Part shown: positions 10,932-21,512 of the stretch, piece after piece | How the letters are laid out: every line of letters starts with the position of its first letter | Position numbering within the stretch: the stretch's first letter is position 1 | Assembly (NCBI GenBank): GCA_963921825.1 | Contig: OY997589.1 | Span: forward strand, 56,212,959-56,276,958 | DNA: 64,000 bases | Reading direction: 5' to 3' | Source of the DNA: Erodium maritimum | Taxonomy: Eukaryota > Streptophyta > Magnoliopsida > Geraniales > Geraniaceae | The notes under the pieces: generated by a model | What the model saw: the letters and a program-made list of their open reading frames with translations, nothing else | Databases searched by the model: none | Told to the model about the DNA's origin: nothing | Program-made: the position numbers and the translations under genes

Positions 10932-13900
10932 ATTTCGCGGACGAAATTCCTTTAAGGGGGGTAGATTGTAAGAACCGCTCCCGGTCAACGCTAGTCAAAT
11001 CAACGGAAAAACAGAAAAATTTAAAATTTTGGGACAGACACCTAAATGAACCTAAAATTGTGGAAATTGGAAATTTCGGGTTTAGAAACTTTAAACGCGA
11101 ATTAAATCGCTCGGAAGTCGGAAATTGATTCCGTCAATTGCATTGGAACCCTTGAATTATTTTAGGATCGTAGAAACGAAAACGGCAATTTTCGGAGCCC
11201 CGGAAGGGCGTTTTCCGATCCCGGGCATATTCACCGAGCCGGGCGAATCGGGCTTTTCCGGGCCCTTTGTTGACAATGTCGAGTAATTGAGAAGTTTGGG
11301 AGTGATCGGCATTGTCCCTTTGTTGCTTTGGGATACCACACGAAGGTGCATATCTCAGATCTTGGTTCGAGCTTAGTCGAAACCAAATGTTTCACATAAG
11401 CCTCGCAACCACAAATCTTTAGGAAGGACAAAGCGGGCATCATCCCGTACCATTTTTAAAATGGTGTCCCTTCCACACCATTCGTCGAAGCCCGATTCAC
11501 TATGAATGCGGTCGTCTCTAGAGCAAAACCCCTAAAAGAGATTGGGAGATCAGTCCAACTAATCATGGAACAGACCATTGTCTAACAATGTCCGATTTCT
11601 CCGTTTGGCTACACCTTTCAACTACAGTGACCTAGGAGGAGTCCATTCCAAAAGGATCCCATTCTCTTTTAGATGATCTAATAACTCTGTGGTCAAGTAT
11701 TTTCCACCTCGATCCAATCGAAGTGCCTTAATACCTTTGTCGAGCTGGTTTTCTACTATAGTCTTAAACTCTTTGAATTTATCAAAAGCTTCAGACTTAT
11801 GTCTCACCGAATAGACATAACCATATTTACTGTAATCATCAGTAAATGTGATAAAGTAGCTAAAACCCCTCCTGGCAAGTGAACTTATTGGTCTACACAC
11901 ATTCGAGTGTATCAACCCCAATAATTCACCCGCCCTTTCATCGCGATCGATAAAGGGCACTTTAGTCATTTTTCCCATCAAACAAACCTTGCACCTATCG
12001 ATCGAATGGAATTCGAATGAACCTGAAAGCCCGCACTTCTGAAGTGCTGATAGGCGCTTCTTGTTTATGCGACCCAAATGACAGTACCATAACAGAGTTA
12101 GGTTTAAATCGTTGGATTTAGACCTCTTGGTATTAACGGAATATATAGAACTTGAGGCATTGTTACCCATATCTAATATGTACAATCCTCCAACCATGTC
12201 AGTACTGGTATAAAACATATCATTGCATAGAACATTGAAAACTCCATTTCCAATATTAACATTATATCCTTCCTTGTCAAACACGGATACAGATATAATA
12301 TTCCTACTAAAAGTAGGTATGCAATATACATTATACAATACTAAGACAAGGCCTCTTGGCAAAGCAAGACTCATGGATCCTAAAGCAGTTGCCACAACTC
12401 TGAGGTCCATTTCGTGCTTTCCAAATCTCTCCTACTTTCAGCCACCATATATTAGTGCATGTGTGAGATTCAGTCATGGTATCTAATACCCATGAATCTT
12501 TGGAAGTAGAGAGATGTAGCTCTATAGAGTTAATACCGAATGAAGGCACGATCCCACCGCCCTTCCTTAGATCATCCAGGTTTCCTGATGAAGGCGCAGT
12601 CCTACTGCCCTTCTTCAGATCATCCAGGCTATTTGATGAAGGCGCAGTCCCACTGCCCTTTTTCAGATCAGCCGTGAACTTCCTGTAATCCCGGTTCCAA
12701 TGACCAGGCTGTTGGCAGTAGAAGCAGACATTCTCAGGTGTCTCATCTTTCCTGCCAAGTGCGCATGGGCCCAGCCCTTGCCACTTCCAATTCCCTTGTT
12801 GACCATCAGAATATCCTTGGATCCCAGATCCCTGAGATATTCTTCTCAGCAGCTGATGACACTTCATGTAACTCTGATATGGTCTTAGAGACAGCCTTGT
12901 CAAGGACATATTCTTTGCGTTCAGACTTGAGGACTATCCTCAAAATTCTGTACCAGTCCAAATAGTTTGTCCCATTTAGCTTGACCCTGTCAAGAATGGT
13001 TTTTAATGACAAACTATTAATGTTCGCTGAATTTGCCATTTGATCTACAACAGATAAAATTCAATCAGTAAACTGAATAAATTTTATGAAGATCAAGCTT
13101 AAACACCAACAATCAATTCTAAACCTTTAGAATCTGAAACCAAGATCCTTGATTCACTCGATTAAGCTGAACTAATGCTCACCACTTAATCGAGCTATGT
13201 AGGTAGGACTCCATCCAATCACATCCAATGTGACTCTTGGCTAGGGTATGTACTTATGTACACGACTTACCCTATCTGTTACCCTAGCTCAACCTCAGGC
13301 CGAGAATCGTAGTCGGGTCCACCAATTTTCAACTATGGCTCGTCACTATGTAGGTGCTCCGCTAATGCGCACGACACCCACATATGTCGTCCAAACCTAC
13401 TACCCCGCTTCCCCATGGATGCTCCGCTAATGCGCACGACACCCATAGGACGGGGAGGTAGTAAGGTGTTGATGATTGGGAGGTATCGGACATGACCCGC
13501 TTTTACTTGTCCAGTTGTGTTCAAAACTTTGGCACATCCTAGATGCGATGAGCACATCAACTACATTCCAAATGCAATGATGCCTCAAATTATATCCAAT
13601 GTAATTCTTCCTTTGAACCCGTCAACTACATCCAATGCAATGACGGTTCTAAGGGTTCACACACAAGGATTAAAATTCCAATTTTATCTTTGCATGTGAG
13701 GTGATATGCTCGGTAAATAAAGTTAAGCATCCAATTCTAAAACACATAGAATTAATCATGCATAAACTAAACCAAGCATAAAGCGATAAATGTGCACATA
13801 ATAGCCCCCTAAACTAACTCCCACTAGCTTCTTGAGCTCCACCGACTCCAAGCCGATGCCAACACTCGAAAAGCCACCAAATGACCTTTTCACCCTTTCT

Positions 13901-14582
13901 TCGTCTTGAGTAAAATATTACAATTTAATACACGACTCGCAGGTCGGAAATAAATAAATATTACAAACAAGTGGTTCGACGACCACACCTTGAAAGAATA
14001 ATTACACGCTAACTCTAACGGCTCGCAGGCCGTGAAAAGCGATAAATAATTAAATCGAGCTCGGGGCTATTATGTACACCATGCCAACATCACATCACAC
14101 ATCGTGTTATCAAACAAGCATGTTATCAAACATCATGTGATTTTCCGGTTTTAATTAATAGCCAAGTTTCGAAAATTTTTGATGCTCGGTTTATCGAAAC
14201 CGTTCAAAAATGAAACTTTTGAACATTTGATCTTCGAGTTCGTCATGACGGTTCCAAACTCGTCATAAATAACAAAACGGTTTAGCCTTAGCATATCAAC
14301 CATCCAATGGTCATGCTTGGCCTAGCTCCGTCCAACGGAGCCCCGTTCGGTCCCGGTTTCGGCTCCCCGAGAGTCCCGCTCCCGAGACCCGAAAAATCAA
14401 AAAAATTTCAAAATTTCCAGATTTGAAATAATTTTCAAAAATTCATTTTACATGCATTAAATCCATAAACAAGAATTTAAAACATGTTATCAAACAATTT
14501 AGCAAAACAACATGCCAAAAACGAAACTTTCAAGCAAAACCGAAACTTTGAACACCGTCTTGTGAATCCCAAAGGTAGCACG

Positions 14583-14595
14583 GCTCTGATACCAC
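14583..14595 (-). other. tRNA-Met primer-binding site of the minus-strand copia
   Basis: The minus strand reads GTGGTATCAGAGC directly after the LTR end CCCAACA. TGGTATCAGAGC is the standard initiator-Met tRNA complement used by plant copia and many gypsy elements. It is not a tRNA gene. Confidence 0.85.
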
Positions 14596-16272
14596 TGTTG
14601 GGTCTCGAGGTAGGGTTGGAGATGAAACAACTCGCAGCGGAAAATCAAGGAAAACCAAGAGACGATTAAAACCATGAAACAACTAACAAAGAATGGATTC
14701 ACAAGAGAAAAATTCAGCACTAGTTCTTACTAAAACAAGAACACCGGGTAACGAATGATTGGCTTGAGTCTCCAAGACGCCTACGTATCCACATGGGAAT
14801 CAAAGCCACGTAGTTCTTCTCTTTGAGGACTCAAGAACACAAAAATGGAGGTGGGAGCTTGCCAAACCCGAAATTGCAAGGGAAGGGAGAGAGAAGTTGT
14901 GTTTCCTATTCTTGTCTTGTGTTTGTTATGTTGAAAAAAGATGACTTAAACATAACAAAACTCATACTTGTCCAACTAAAGGCATGGGACAAGTATGGTG
15001 TCAAGTAAGGTGTAAATAGGACAAAGTATGGCAAGACAAGATTGGGTTAGGTGGTGAATCACCAACACCTTAATCCTTGTCTTGCTTACTTAGTACTAAT
15101 TAATCAAGACTTGATTAATTAGTTCCATGGGCCTTGGTTGCATGGGCCTCTTGGAACATGGCCCGTGGCCATTTCCAACGAGGTCCCGTGATTCGCTCAT
15201 CGCCTCCAAGCCTTCCATACCGGAAATGTCCAACATTATCCGACGCGATCAATCCCAAGACTCCAAGCCTTGTCTCGATCCGTAAAGTCCTATTCACTTA
15301 CGGGCACATGACCCAAAACCCAGTTTTGGTCCTGTCCCGAGACAACTCCCTTTTGGCCATTCTCCATAAATGTGTCAATGAGTTTCATCCTCCGGTGTGA
15401 CCCTTAGGTTTATGCATGTCAATAGATCAACGTAAAATCCCATTTTACTTGATCCTATTTAAGTGGCAACTAACGAGACTTTAGTATTGCCTGACACTAC
15501 ATAACGAATCGACCCTATCGATTCTAACCTTTCCGTCGTCCCTGTCATTATCCTTTTATCTCCGATATCCTGATTGAGATAAGGCATAGAGCCGTCATCC
15601 TTATTATTCTCAATCACCGTTCCTTGATATGTGAGATGACTGAAGATATGATACCCAGTATCATGTGCATGGCCATGCTATTCTTCCAGTCACTCTCGAT
15701 CAAGTGGCCGAGAACCGATATCTTTCCCATACCTTAGTATGAGGGATAAATCCCTTAGCCGTCTTTCGTGTCACTCATGTAGCCCGTCCCCAAGCCAATC
15801 CTGGCCGTTATGGAAGCCCTGTTACGGACAACGTTAGGCTCAGGTCAAACTCAGTTGTTGACTACATAGCGATCACAAAGACTCCTTGGTCTAAGGATAC
15901 ATGACAAGCTACAACACTGAATATGTTCATGACTTAATCTATGGCACATATTCAGGGCGGGTCGTCCAATATCATGTCCCACATGATATCTATGATCAGA
16001 CTCCGGAATCCCATTCCAATGACTAACAGAACGTAAGCCATAAAGAGCCATCTTTCATACTAGTCGCTTCTAGTGAAGCTTTGTTGACTAGGGACCCATC
16101 GAGTGTGATCTATCTCGATCTATGGTTCTATTCGCATGGTGGGCATAGATCAGAGCACACATCGATATATTACTCCAACACATAAGTAATATAAAGCCGC
16201 TTTAATTTTATTGCTAACGATGATATATACATTTGGACATTTAGGATTGAACTACGGGCACTAAGACTAACA
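14596..16272 (-). repeat. Copia LTR, full-length copy (1677 bp)
   Basis: On the plus strand it runs from TGTTGGGTCTCGAGG at 14596 to GGCACTAAGACTAACA at 16272, so the minus-strand LTR reads TGTTAGTC...CCCAACA with the usual TG/CA ends. Left of it, 14583-14595 (GCTCTGATACCAC) is the complement of a TGGTATCAGAGC primer site. Gypsy LTR sequence resumes at 16273 with GTTAGAGCTGTGCCC. Confidence 0.85.
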
Positions 16273-17046
16273 GTTAGAGCTGTGCCCGAGGGGTGTGTCG
16301 TACCCTCCAATGCGTGGTCGGTAAAGAGCAGAGGGTTGTGGTCCCCGTAGGTGTGTAGCACCTTCCGGCGCGTGATTGGTAAAGTGCTGAGGCTGGATTT
16401 ATTCCCGAGGGGTGTGTCGTACCCTCCGGTGCGCGGTTGGTAAAGAGCAGAGGGTTGTGGTCCCCGTCAGGTGTGTGGCACCTTCCGGCGCGTGATCGGT
16501 AAAGTATTGAGGCTTGTGGTTGTGGTTTGCGTGACTTTGATCACTACTGTGTTGTTGTGTGCTTTGAGGTCGTCTTTACGGTGTCGGGTCTACATTACGG
16601 GCACGGGCGTTTAGATTGGTTGGGATTTGTAACAGTTTTTGTGTGACAGTCAGGTTATTTGAGTTTGGGGATAGTAGTCCCCGGTGTTTTGTTTGTTGTT
16701 GGTGTTTTCGGCATTTCTGCTAGTATGCCGTAGTCAATCTGGTATCCGTGGTGATGAGTGAACGCTCACCCCTAGCTGATTTTCCTACAGGTACTGGTCG
16801 CGAGGCGGACTAGGGGGAACTCTCGAAGCTTGAAGAGCTGGGAGCAGGAGTCCGGGTTTTTGGGAGTTTAGCGACGTACGCTTTGGTTTTTGTCCGCTTG
16901 TTTTGGACGTATTTTAAGTTGTAAAATATTATTTTGATTAACTCAAAGTGGTGATTTTAAGCGGTTTTATTAAAATGTTTGAAAATGGTTTTATTGTTTC
17001 ACCGTTCGCATTCCGGGTTCGGTCCTGCCGAATTCGGGGCGTGACA
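16273..17046 (+). repeat. Gypsy A LTR, distal piece with 118-bp composite repeats
   Basis: From 16273 to about 16510 two alternating half-units recur: one with GAGGGGTGTGTCGTACCCTCC and one with GCACCTTCCGGCGCGTGAT. The same composite repeats, reverse-complemented, are at 27880-28215 and 60600-60930. The piece ends with CCGAATTCGGGGCGTGACA. Part of the fossil element A. Confidence 0.8.
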
Positions 17047-18077
17047 GACATGCACATGATATTGGGTATCATATATTCAGTAACCTCACATATCAAGGAA
17101 CAGTGATTGAGAATAATAAGGATGACGACTCTATGCCTTATCTCAATCAGGATATTGGAGATAAAAGGATAGTGACATAGACGACGGAAAAGTTAGAAAC
17201 GACAGGGTCGATTCGTTATGCAGTGTCAAGCAATATTAAAGTCTCGTTAGTTTCCACTTATATAGGATCAAGTAAAATGAGATTTTACGTTGATCTATTG
17301 ACATGCATAAACCTAAGGGTCATACCGGAGGGTGAAACTCATTGACACATTTATGGAGGATGGCCAAAAGGGAGTTGTCTTGGGACATGACCAAAACTGG
17401 GTTTTGGGTCATGTGCCCGTAAGTGAATAGGACTTTACGGATCGAGACAAGGCTTTGAGTCTTGGGATTGAACGCGTCGGATAATGTTGTACATTTCCGG
17501 TATGGAAGGCTTGGAAGCGATGAACCCGTCACAGGACCTCGTTTGGAATGGCCACGGGCCATCTTCCAAGAGGCCCATGCAACCAAGGATTAAGGTGTTG
17601 GTGATTCACCACGCTTCCGCTCCATCTTGTGTAGCCATACTTACCACCATACTTTGTCCTATTTACACCTTACTTGTCACCATGCTTGTCCCATGCATTT
17701 AGTTGGACTATTTGATGGGGCTTGTTATGTTTAAGTCATCTTTTTTCAACATGAGAAACACAAGACACAAATAGGAAGCAACATTTTTCTCCTTTCTCCC
17801 TACAATTTTGGCCAAGGAGTGTTCTTCCTCCATATTTGGTGTTCTTGGGTCCTCTTTAGGAGAACTGTGTGGCTTTGATTCCCAAGTGGATACGTAGGCG
17901 TCTTGGAGACTCAAGTCAAATCATTCTTTACCCGGTGTTCTTATGGTATGAAAATGCTGATTTTTTTCTTGTGATTGTAATCTATGGTAGTTGATTCATG
18001 GTTTTAATGGTCTCTTGGTTTTATTTTTCATTCCGCTGCGAGTTGGTTCATCTCCTACCCTACCTCGAGACCGAACA

Positions 18078-18930
18078 CGGATAGCACTGCTTTAGAATGC
18101 GTCAATAAGTTTTTCATCGACGTCATTAGGATTTTTGGGCGGACATATCTACGACGACCGACCGAGGAAGATACCCGTCGTCTGTTGGAAATCAATGAAC
18201 TGTGCGGCTTCCTGGGGATGATAGGGAGTCTCAATTGCATGCAGTGGGATTGGAAGAACTGTCATGTTGCATGGGCTGCACATTTCTCAAGCATGGACCA
18301 CGAGAACGTCCCCACAATCATGCTATAAGACATTGCATCCCAAGACTTGAGGATATGACACTCCTTTTTAATAACACTAGGCTCCAACAACGACATCAAC
18401 GTGCTCAATAGGTCTACATTGTTTCACCAGGTACTAGATGTTATGTACAAGGTCAACATCAAATAATACACAACCCCTTATTATTTGACCGATGGACTTT
18501 ATCCTCCTTGGGCTACATTTGTGAAGACAATACCAGCACCACAAACGGCGAAGCAAAACTGCTTTGGTAGAGTCCAAGAAGCGTGCGAGCAGGATATCAA
18601 ACGAGCATTTGGAGTTCTACAAGCTCGCTTTCACATCGTCACTCCTTCGAGCCGAATGTGGGATAGGCACTCACTCGCAATCATCATGACTTATTGTATT
18701 GTCCTTCATAACATGATTGTTGAGTATCAACGGAGGCCGTACCCCACAGATCTGTTTGTAGATATTGGTGTCCCAGACCCAGCAACTCGTAGAGGACCAC
18801 CACCAGTGGTGAACTTGGATAGTATCATGGGGCATAAAGGAAGGATCCGGGATTAGGATGTTCATCATAGTCTCCACGCCGACCTCGTCGAACACATGTG
18901 GGCTAAATTTGGAGATGGCACTAACAATTA
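18078..18930 (+). pseudogene. HARBI1-like transposase, C-terminal half (copy 1)
   Basis: The frame resumes as DSTALECVNKFFIDVIRIFG, then GFLGMIGSLNCMQWDWKNC, and after stops (18485-18856) YPPWATFVKTIPAP and CEQDIKRAFGVLQARFHIV, TYCIVLHNMIVEYQ. In active HARBI1 family members the first DDE residue lies in GSIDCMHW and the last in DVERAFG. Here they read GSLNCMQW and DIKRAFG, so D has become N and E has become K. The transposase is dead both by stops and by loss of catalytic residues. Confidence 0.85.
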
Positions 18931-19167
18931 GAGTAATATAATAATATAATGTATTTCATATTTGGCATAAATACAAATAGTGGTTATTTTTGGGGTGTTT
19001 TTTTTTAATATTGAAAGTACAAACCATAGCTCCAAACCACTAATAGCGGTTTGCCATTGCAGGTGTAGTGGTAGGAGGTAGTGGTATAGATGAGAGAGAA
19101 AACCAAAATATGCTCAAACTACTACTCCAAATCACTGCACAATGGTTTACCATTGGAGGAGTTCTAA

Positions 19168-20262
19168 GAGCATCCACAATGCTAAAAACCTACAAATTGT
19201 AGTAAGGCTGACTGTTAGAATAAAAAAACTAATATTTCAGCCTTACAGTCGGCACTAACAGTCATCACCCCTGCAATGCTAGCCTATTCGTACTGACTGT
19301 TCAGCTAAATAATTAAATATTTTCAAAATTCAAAATTACTACAATAAATAAATATTTTAAACGACAATATATTAAATTGCATAGGGAAAACATCGAATCC
19401 TAATTGTGTTGGAAAGGTGTATTTCACGTCCTAACTGAGGGTCACCTTTTGTTACATGTCCTATACCAAAGGTGGTTCTTTTTTACAAAACATGAAAAAT
19501 GACACCAAAAAAGGGGTATAATGTTCCCATTCGATGGGTTTTCCTCTTAATTTTTGTATAATTTGCGTTTATCAGTGCACTACAAGAGGTAGGTGGTGTA
19601 AATTTACCAAAAAACACTTTTTTTGGTGTCATTTTTCATGTTTTGTAAAAAAAACCACCTTTTGTATAGGACATGTGACAAAAGGTGACCTTTGGTATAA
19701 GACATGTAACAAAAGGTGACCCTCAGTTATGACATGAAAAACACATTTCCAACACAGTTAGGATCCGGCACTATCCCAATTAAATAACACTTGAAGGACT
19801 ATTACAATGTGAATGAAAAAATATGAACTAGAAAGAAAATTATTTTTAAAAAAAAAACTGATATTAAAATACGTGATTTTTTAAAAAAATGTATAAAAGA
19901 ATGAACTTATATAAAAAATAGTTTTTAAAAAATAATATATGAAAGAATGTATAAAAGAAATAATTTACATAAAAAAAATTAAAAAAAATAGAAAAAGAAT
20001 GTATAAAAGAAAGAATTTACATAAAAATAATTAAAAATAGAATTTATATAAAAGAAAAAATTATAGAAAAAATTTATGTATACAAAAAATGAATTTTAAA
20101 AGAGAATGAATAAAAGAAAGAATTAAAAAATAAAAAAAGGTTCTTAACGTCGATGTTGAGAAGAGGTGATGAGGTTAATGAGTCTCTTTCCCGTCAGTAT
20201 TGAATTGGCTGCTCACCGCCAACAACTCTCCGCCAGCTCTTCGCCCAATCTTGTGGATGTTC
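19168..20262. mobile_element. Non-autonomous PIF/Harbinger-like element
   Basis: Left end GAGCATCCACAATGC (19168) and right end, read inverted, GAACATCCACAAGAT (from 20262) form terminal inverted repeats. TAA flanks both sides (19165-19167 and 20263-20265), the 3-bp target duplication expected for this superfamily. About 1.1 kb long, mostly AT-rich, with no transposase frame. A foldback MITE lies inside at 19397-19764. It abuts Harbinger copy 1 on the left and copy 2 on the right. Confidence 0.7.
19397..19764. mobile_element. Foldback MITE inside the non-autonomous Harbinger
   Basis: The left arm starts TCCTAATTGTGTTGGAAAGG and the right arm, inverted, starts TCCTAACTGTGTTGGAAATG. Both continue through CTGAGGGTCACCTTTTGTTA, so the arms pair over well over 100 bases around a short unique centre. 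No coding capacity. The flanks show no certain target duplication. Confidence 0.75.
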
Positions 20263-20569
20263 TAACAGCATTTACAATGGAAAAGCTTGGATGTGAGGCT
20301 TGGATGCTGACTGTACAAAATAGTGGGACTCAAGACTCATAAGCTGTGTTTTACAATGTGATGCTTGGATTGTTAGTGGATGCTGACTGGATGCTGAGTG
20401 GTTAATTAATTAATATTTTGTTTTTTTATTTAATTCTTTATCAAAACAGTTTACATTATATAAAATTGAAATAAATCTGAAAAAAAATAAACAATGATAA
20501 TAAAAAATAATAATCAAGTAAATTAAAACTAATAATTTTATTTATTCCCGAATAGGAGCATCAAGTACA

Positions 20570-20644
20570 AAAGACTAATCGTTGGTATTGAAACTAGCTC
20601 CATATATCCCCATAAGTGCTCAATAAGATCATTCTGTAGTTGCT
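20570..20644 (-). pseudogene. HARBI1-like transposase C-terminal tail (copy 2)
   Basis: Beyond the gypsy insertion, the minus strand reads QLQNDLIEHLWGYM, the usual C-terminal word of HARBI1-like proteins (Q.DLieHiW). It follows naturally from the SHQ that ends at 30289, so one transposase frame is split by the LTR element. Confidence 0.75.
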
Positions 20645-20649
20645 TGTGG

Positions 20650-21493
20650 GTTGCCCCGAGTTCGGTATAACCGGACCCGGAATGCGAACGATGAAACAGT
20701 AAAACAATTTATAAACATTTTAATAAGCCACTTAAAATCACCACTTAAGTTAATCAAAATAATAATATTTTACAAATCAAAATACGTCCAAAACAAGCGG
20801 ACAAAAACCAACATGTACGTCGCTAGACTCCCAAAAGAAACCCGGACTCCCATTCCCAGCTCTTCAAGCTTAGAGAGCTCCCCTAGTCCGCCTCGCGACC
20901 AGTACCTGTAAGAAAAGCAGCTAGGGGTGAGCGTTCGCTCACCACCACGGATACCAGACTGACTACGGCATACTAGTAGAAAATGCCGGAAACACCAACA
21001 ACAGATAAAACACCGGCGACTACCATCCCCAAACTCAAATAACTCGACTGTCACGCGAAAACTGGTACTTTCCCTAACCAAACTAAACACCCGCACACGT
21101 AATGTAGACCCGACACCGTAATGACGACCTCAAGGAACACAACACAGAAGTGATCAAAATCACGCAAACCACAACCACAAGCCTCAGCACTTTACCGATC
21201 ACGCGCCAGAAGGTGCTACTCACCTGATGGGGACACAGCCCTCTACTCTTTACCGACCGCGCACCGGAGGGTACGACACACCCCTCGGGCAGAAATTTAG
21301 ACTTAGCACTTAACCAATCATGCGCCGGAAGGTGCTACTCACCCAGAACTCACTTTGGTCGATATCGGGGTCAACTTAAGTCCGGTATGACCCTCGGGGT
21401 CAAATTTAGGTTCATTTAAGTGTTTGTCCCAAAATTTTAAATTTTACTGTATTTCGCCGATTTGAATGGCGTTAACCGGGAGTGGTTCTTACA
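20650..21493 (-). repeat. Short 3' LTR of gypsy element B
   Basis: Matches the outer portions of the 27332-30288 LTR. It ends at 21493 (GGTTCTTACA on the plus strand) next to the polypurine tract. Its far end is degraded around 20644-20653, so no clean target duplication can be read. Confidence 0.8.
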
Positions 21494-21512
21494 ATCTACC
21501 CCCCTTAAAGGA
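21494..21512 (-). other. Polypurine tract of gypsy B
   Basis: The minus strand reads CCTTTAAGGGGGGTAGAT just before the 3' LTR start TGTAAGAACC. The identical arrangement is seen at 10948-10966 (element A) and 62843-62861 (element C). Confidence 0.85.

Larger units (their letters stand above)
11319..16272 (-). mobile_element. Ty1/copia element, minus strand, partial, nested in gypsy A LTR
   Basis: On the minus strand, the LTR (16272-14596) is followed by a tRNA-Met primer site, a leader, gag starting at 13039 (MANSANINSLSLKTILDRVK), a CCHC knuckle (CFYCQQPGHWNRDY, near 12740), protease-like sequence, and the GAG-pre-integrase and integrase regions (12410-11622, HLGRINKKRLSALQKCGL, FITFTDDYSKYGYVY). 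It ends near CTFVWYPKATKG at about 11330. Reverse transcriptase and a second LTR are not seen on the left. The gypsy LTR flanks both sides. Same LTR family as the outer copia LTR 9240-18077, in opposite orientation. Fossil; broken, several breaks. Confidence 0.85.
9508..17046 (+). mobile_element. Ty3/gypsy chromodomain element A, partial, with a copia inside its LTR
   Basis: Plus-strand pol tail: integrase zinc-binding region ([15 protein letters not shown], near 9710), integrase core ([10 protein letters not shown] near 9910; [14 protein letters not shown] near 10090) and a C-terminal region with APRYIGPFEIL (10610) ending near 10931. A purine tract AAGGGGGGTAGAT (10954-10966) precedes the 3' LTR, which starts TGTAAGAACC at 10967 and ends GGGGCGTGACA at 17046. 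The LTR is in two visible pieces (10967-11318, 16273-17046) around a copia insertion. Same family as elements B and C. Gag, protease and most of reverse transcriptase are not seen here. Fossil; clearly broken, several breaks. Confidence 0.85.
9240..18077 (+). mobile_element. Ty1/copia LTR insertion (outer), carrying nested elements
   Basis: A copia LTR in plus orientation begins at 9240 with TGTTTGTCTTAGTGCCC and ends at 18077 with CTCGAGACCGAACA. Only two LTR pieces are visible, 9240-9330 and 17047-18077. They match the start and the later part of the full LTR at 14596-16272 read in reverse. No internal copia region in this orientation is seen, so it is a solo LTR or remnant. The host flanks are CGGAG (9235-9239) and CGGAT (18078-18082), a 5-bp target duplication with one difference, lying inside the Harbinger transposase frame. 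Fossil; broken. Confidence 0.78.
8431..19164 (+). mobile_element. PIF/Harbinger transposon copy 1, split by nested LTR elements
   Basis: The left end GAGCATCTCCAACGG follows TTA (8428-8430). The right end, read inverted, is GAACTCCTCCAATGG and is followed by TAA (19165-19167). Fifteen of 19 bases match between the ends including flanks. PIF/Harbinger elements make 3-bp TWA target duplications, and these flanks are a degraded form of one. The transposase reading starts at 8770, breaks off at 9239 and resumes at 18078, where the copia LTR insertion ends. Harbinger sequence proper is therefore about 0.8 kb on the left and 1.1 kb on the right. Confidence 0.8.

Noticed and set aside
14583-14595. 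Possible tRNA gene fragment
   Set aside because: It is the 12-13 base primer-binding site next to an LTR, without any cloverleaf. The same applies to 27316-27330.
15134-15400. 88-codon frame repeated at 17320-17586 as a conserved gene
   Set aside because: Both copies lie in the copia LTR; similarity reflects LTR homology, not coding conservation.
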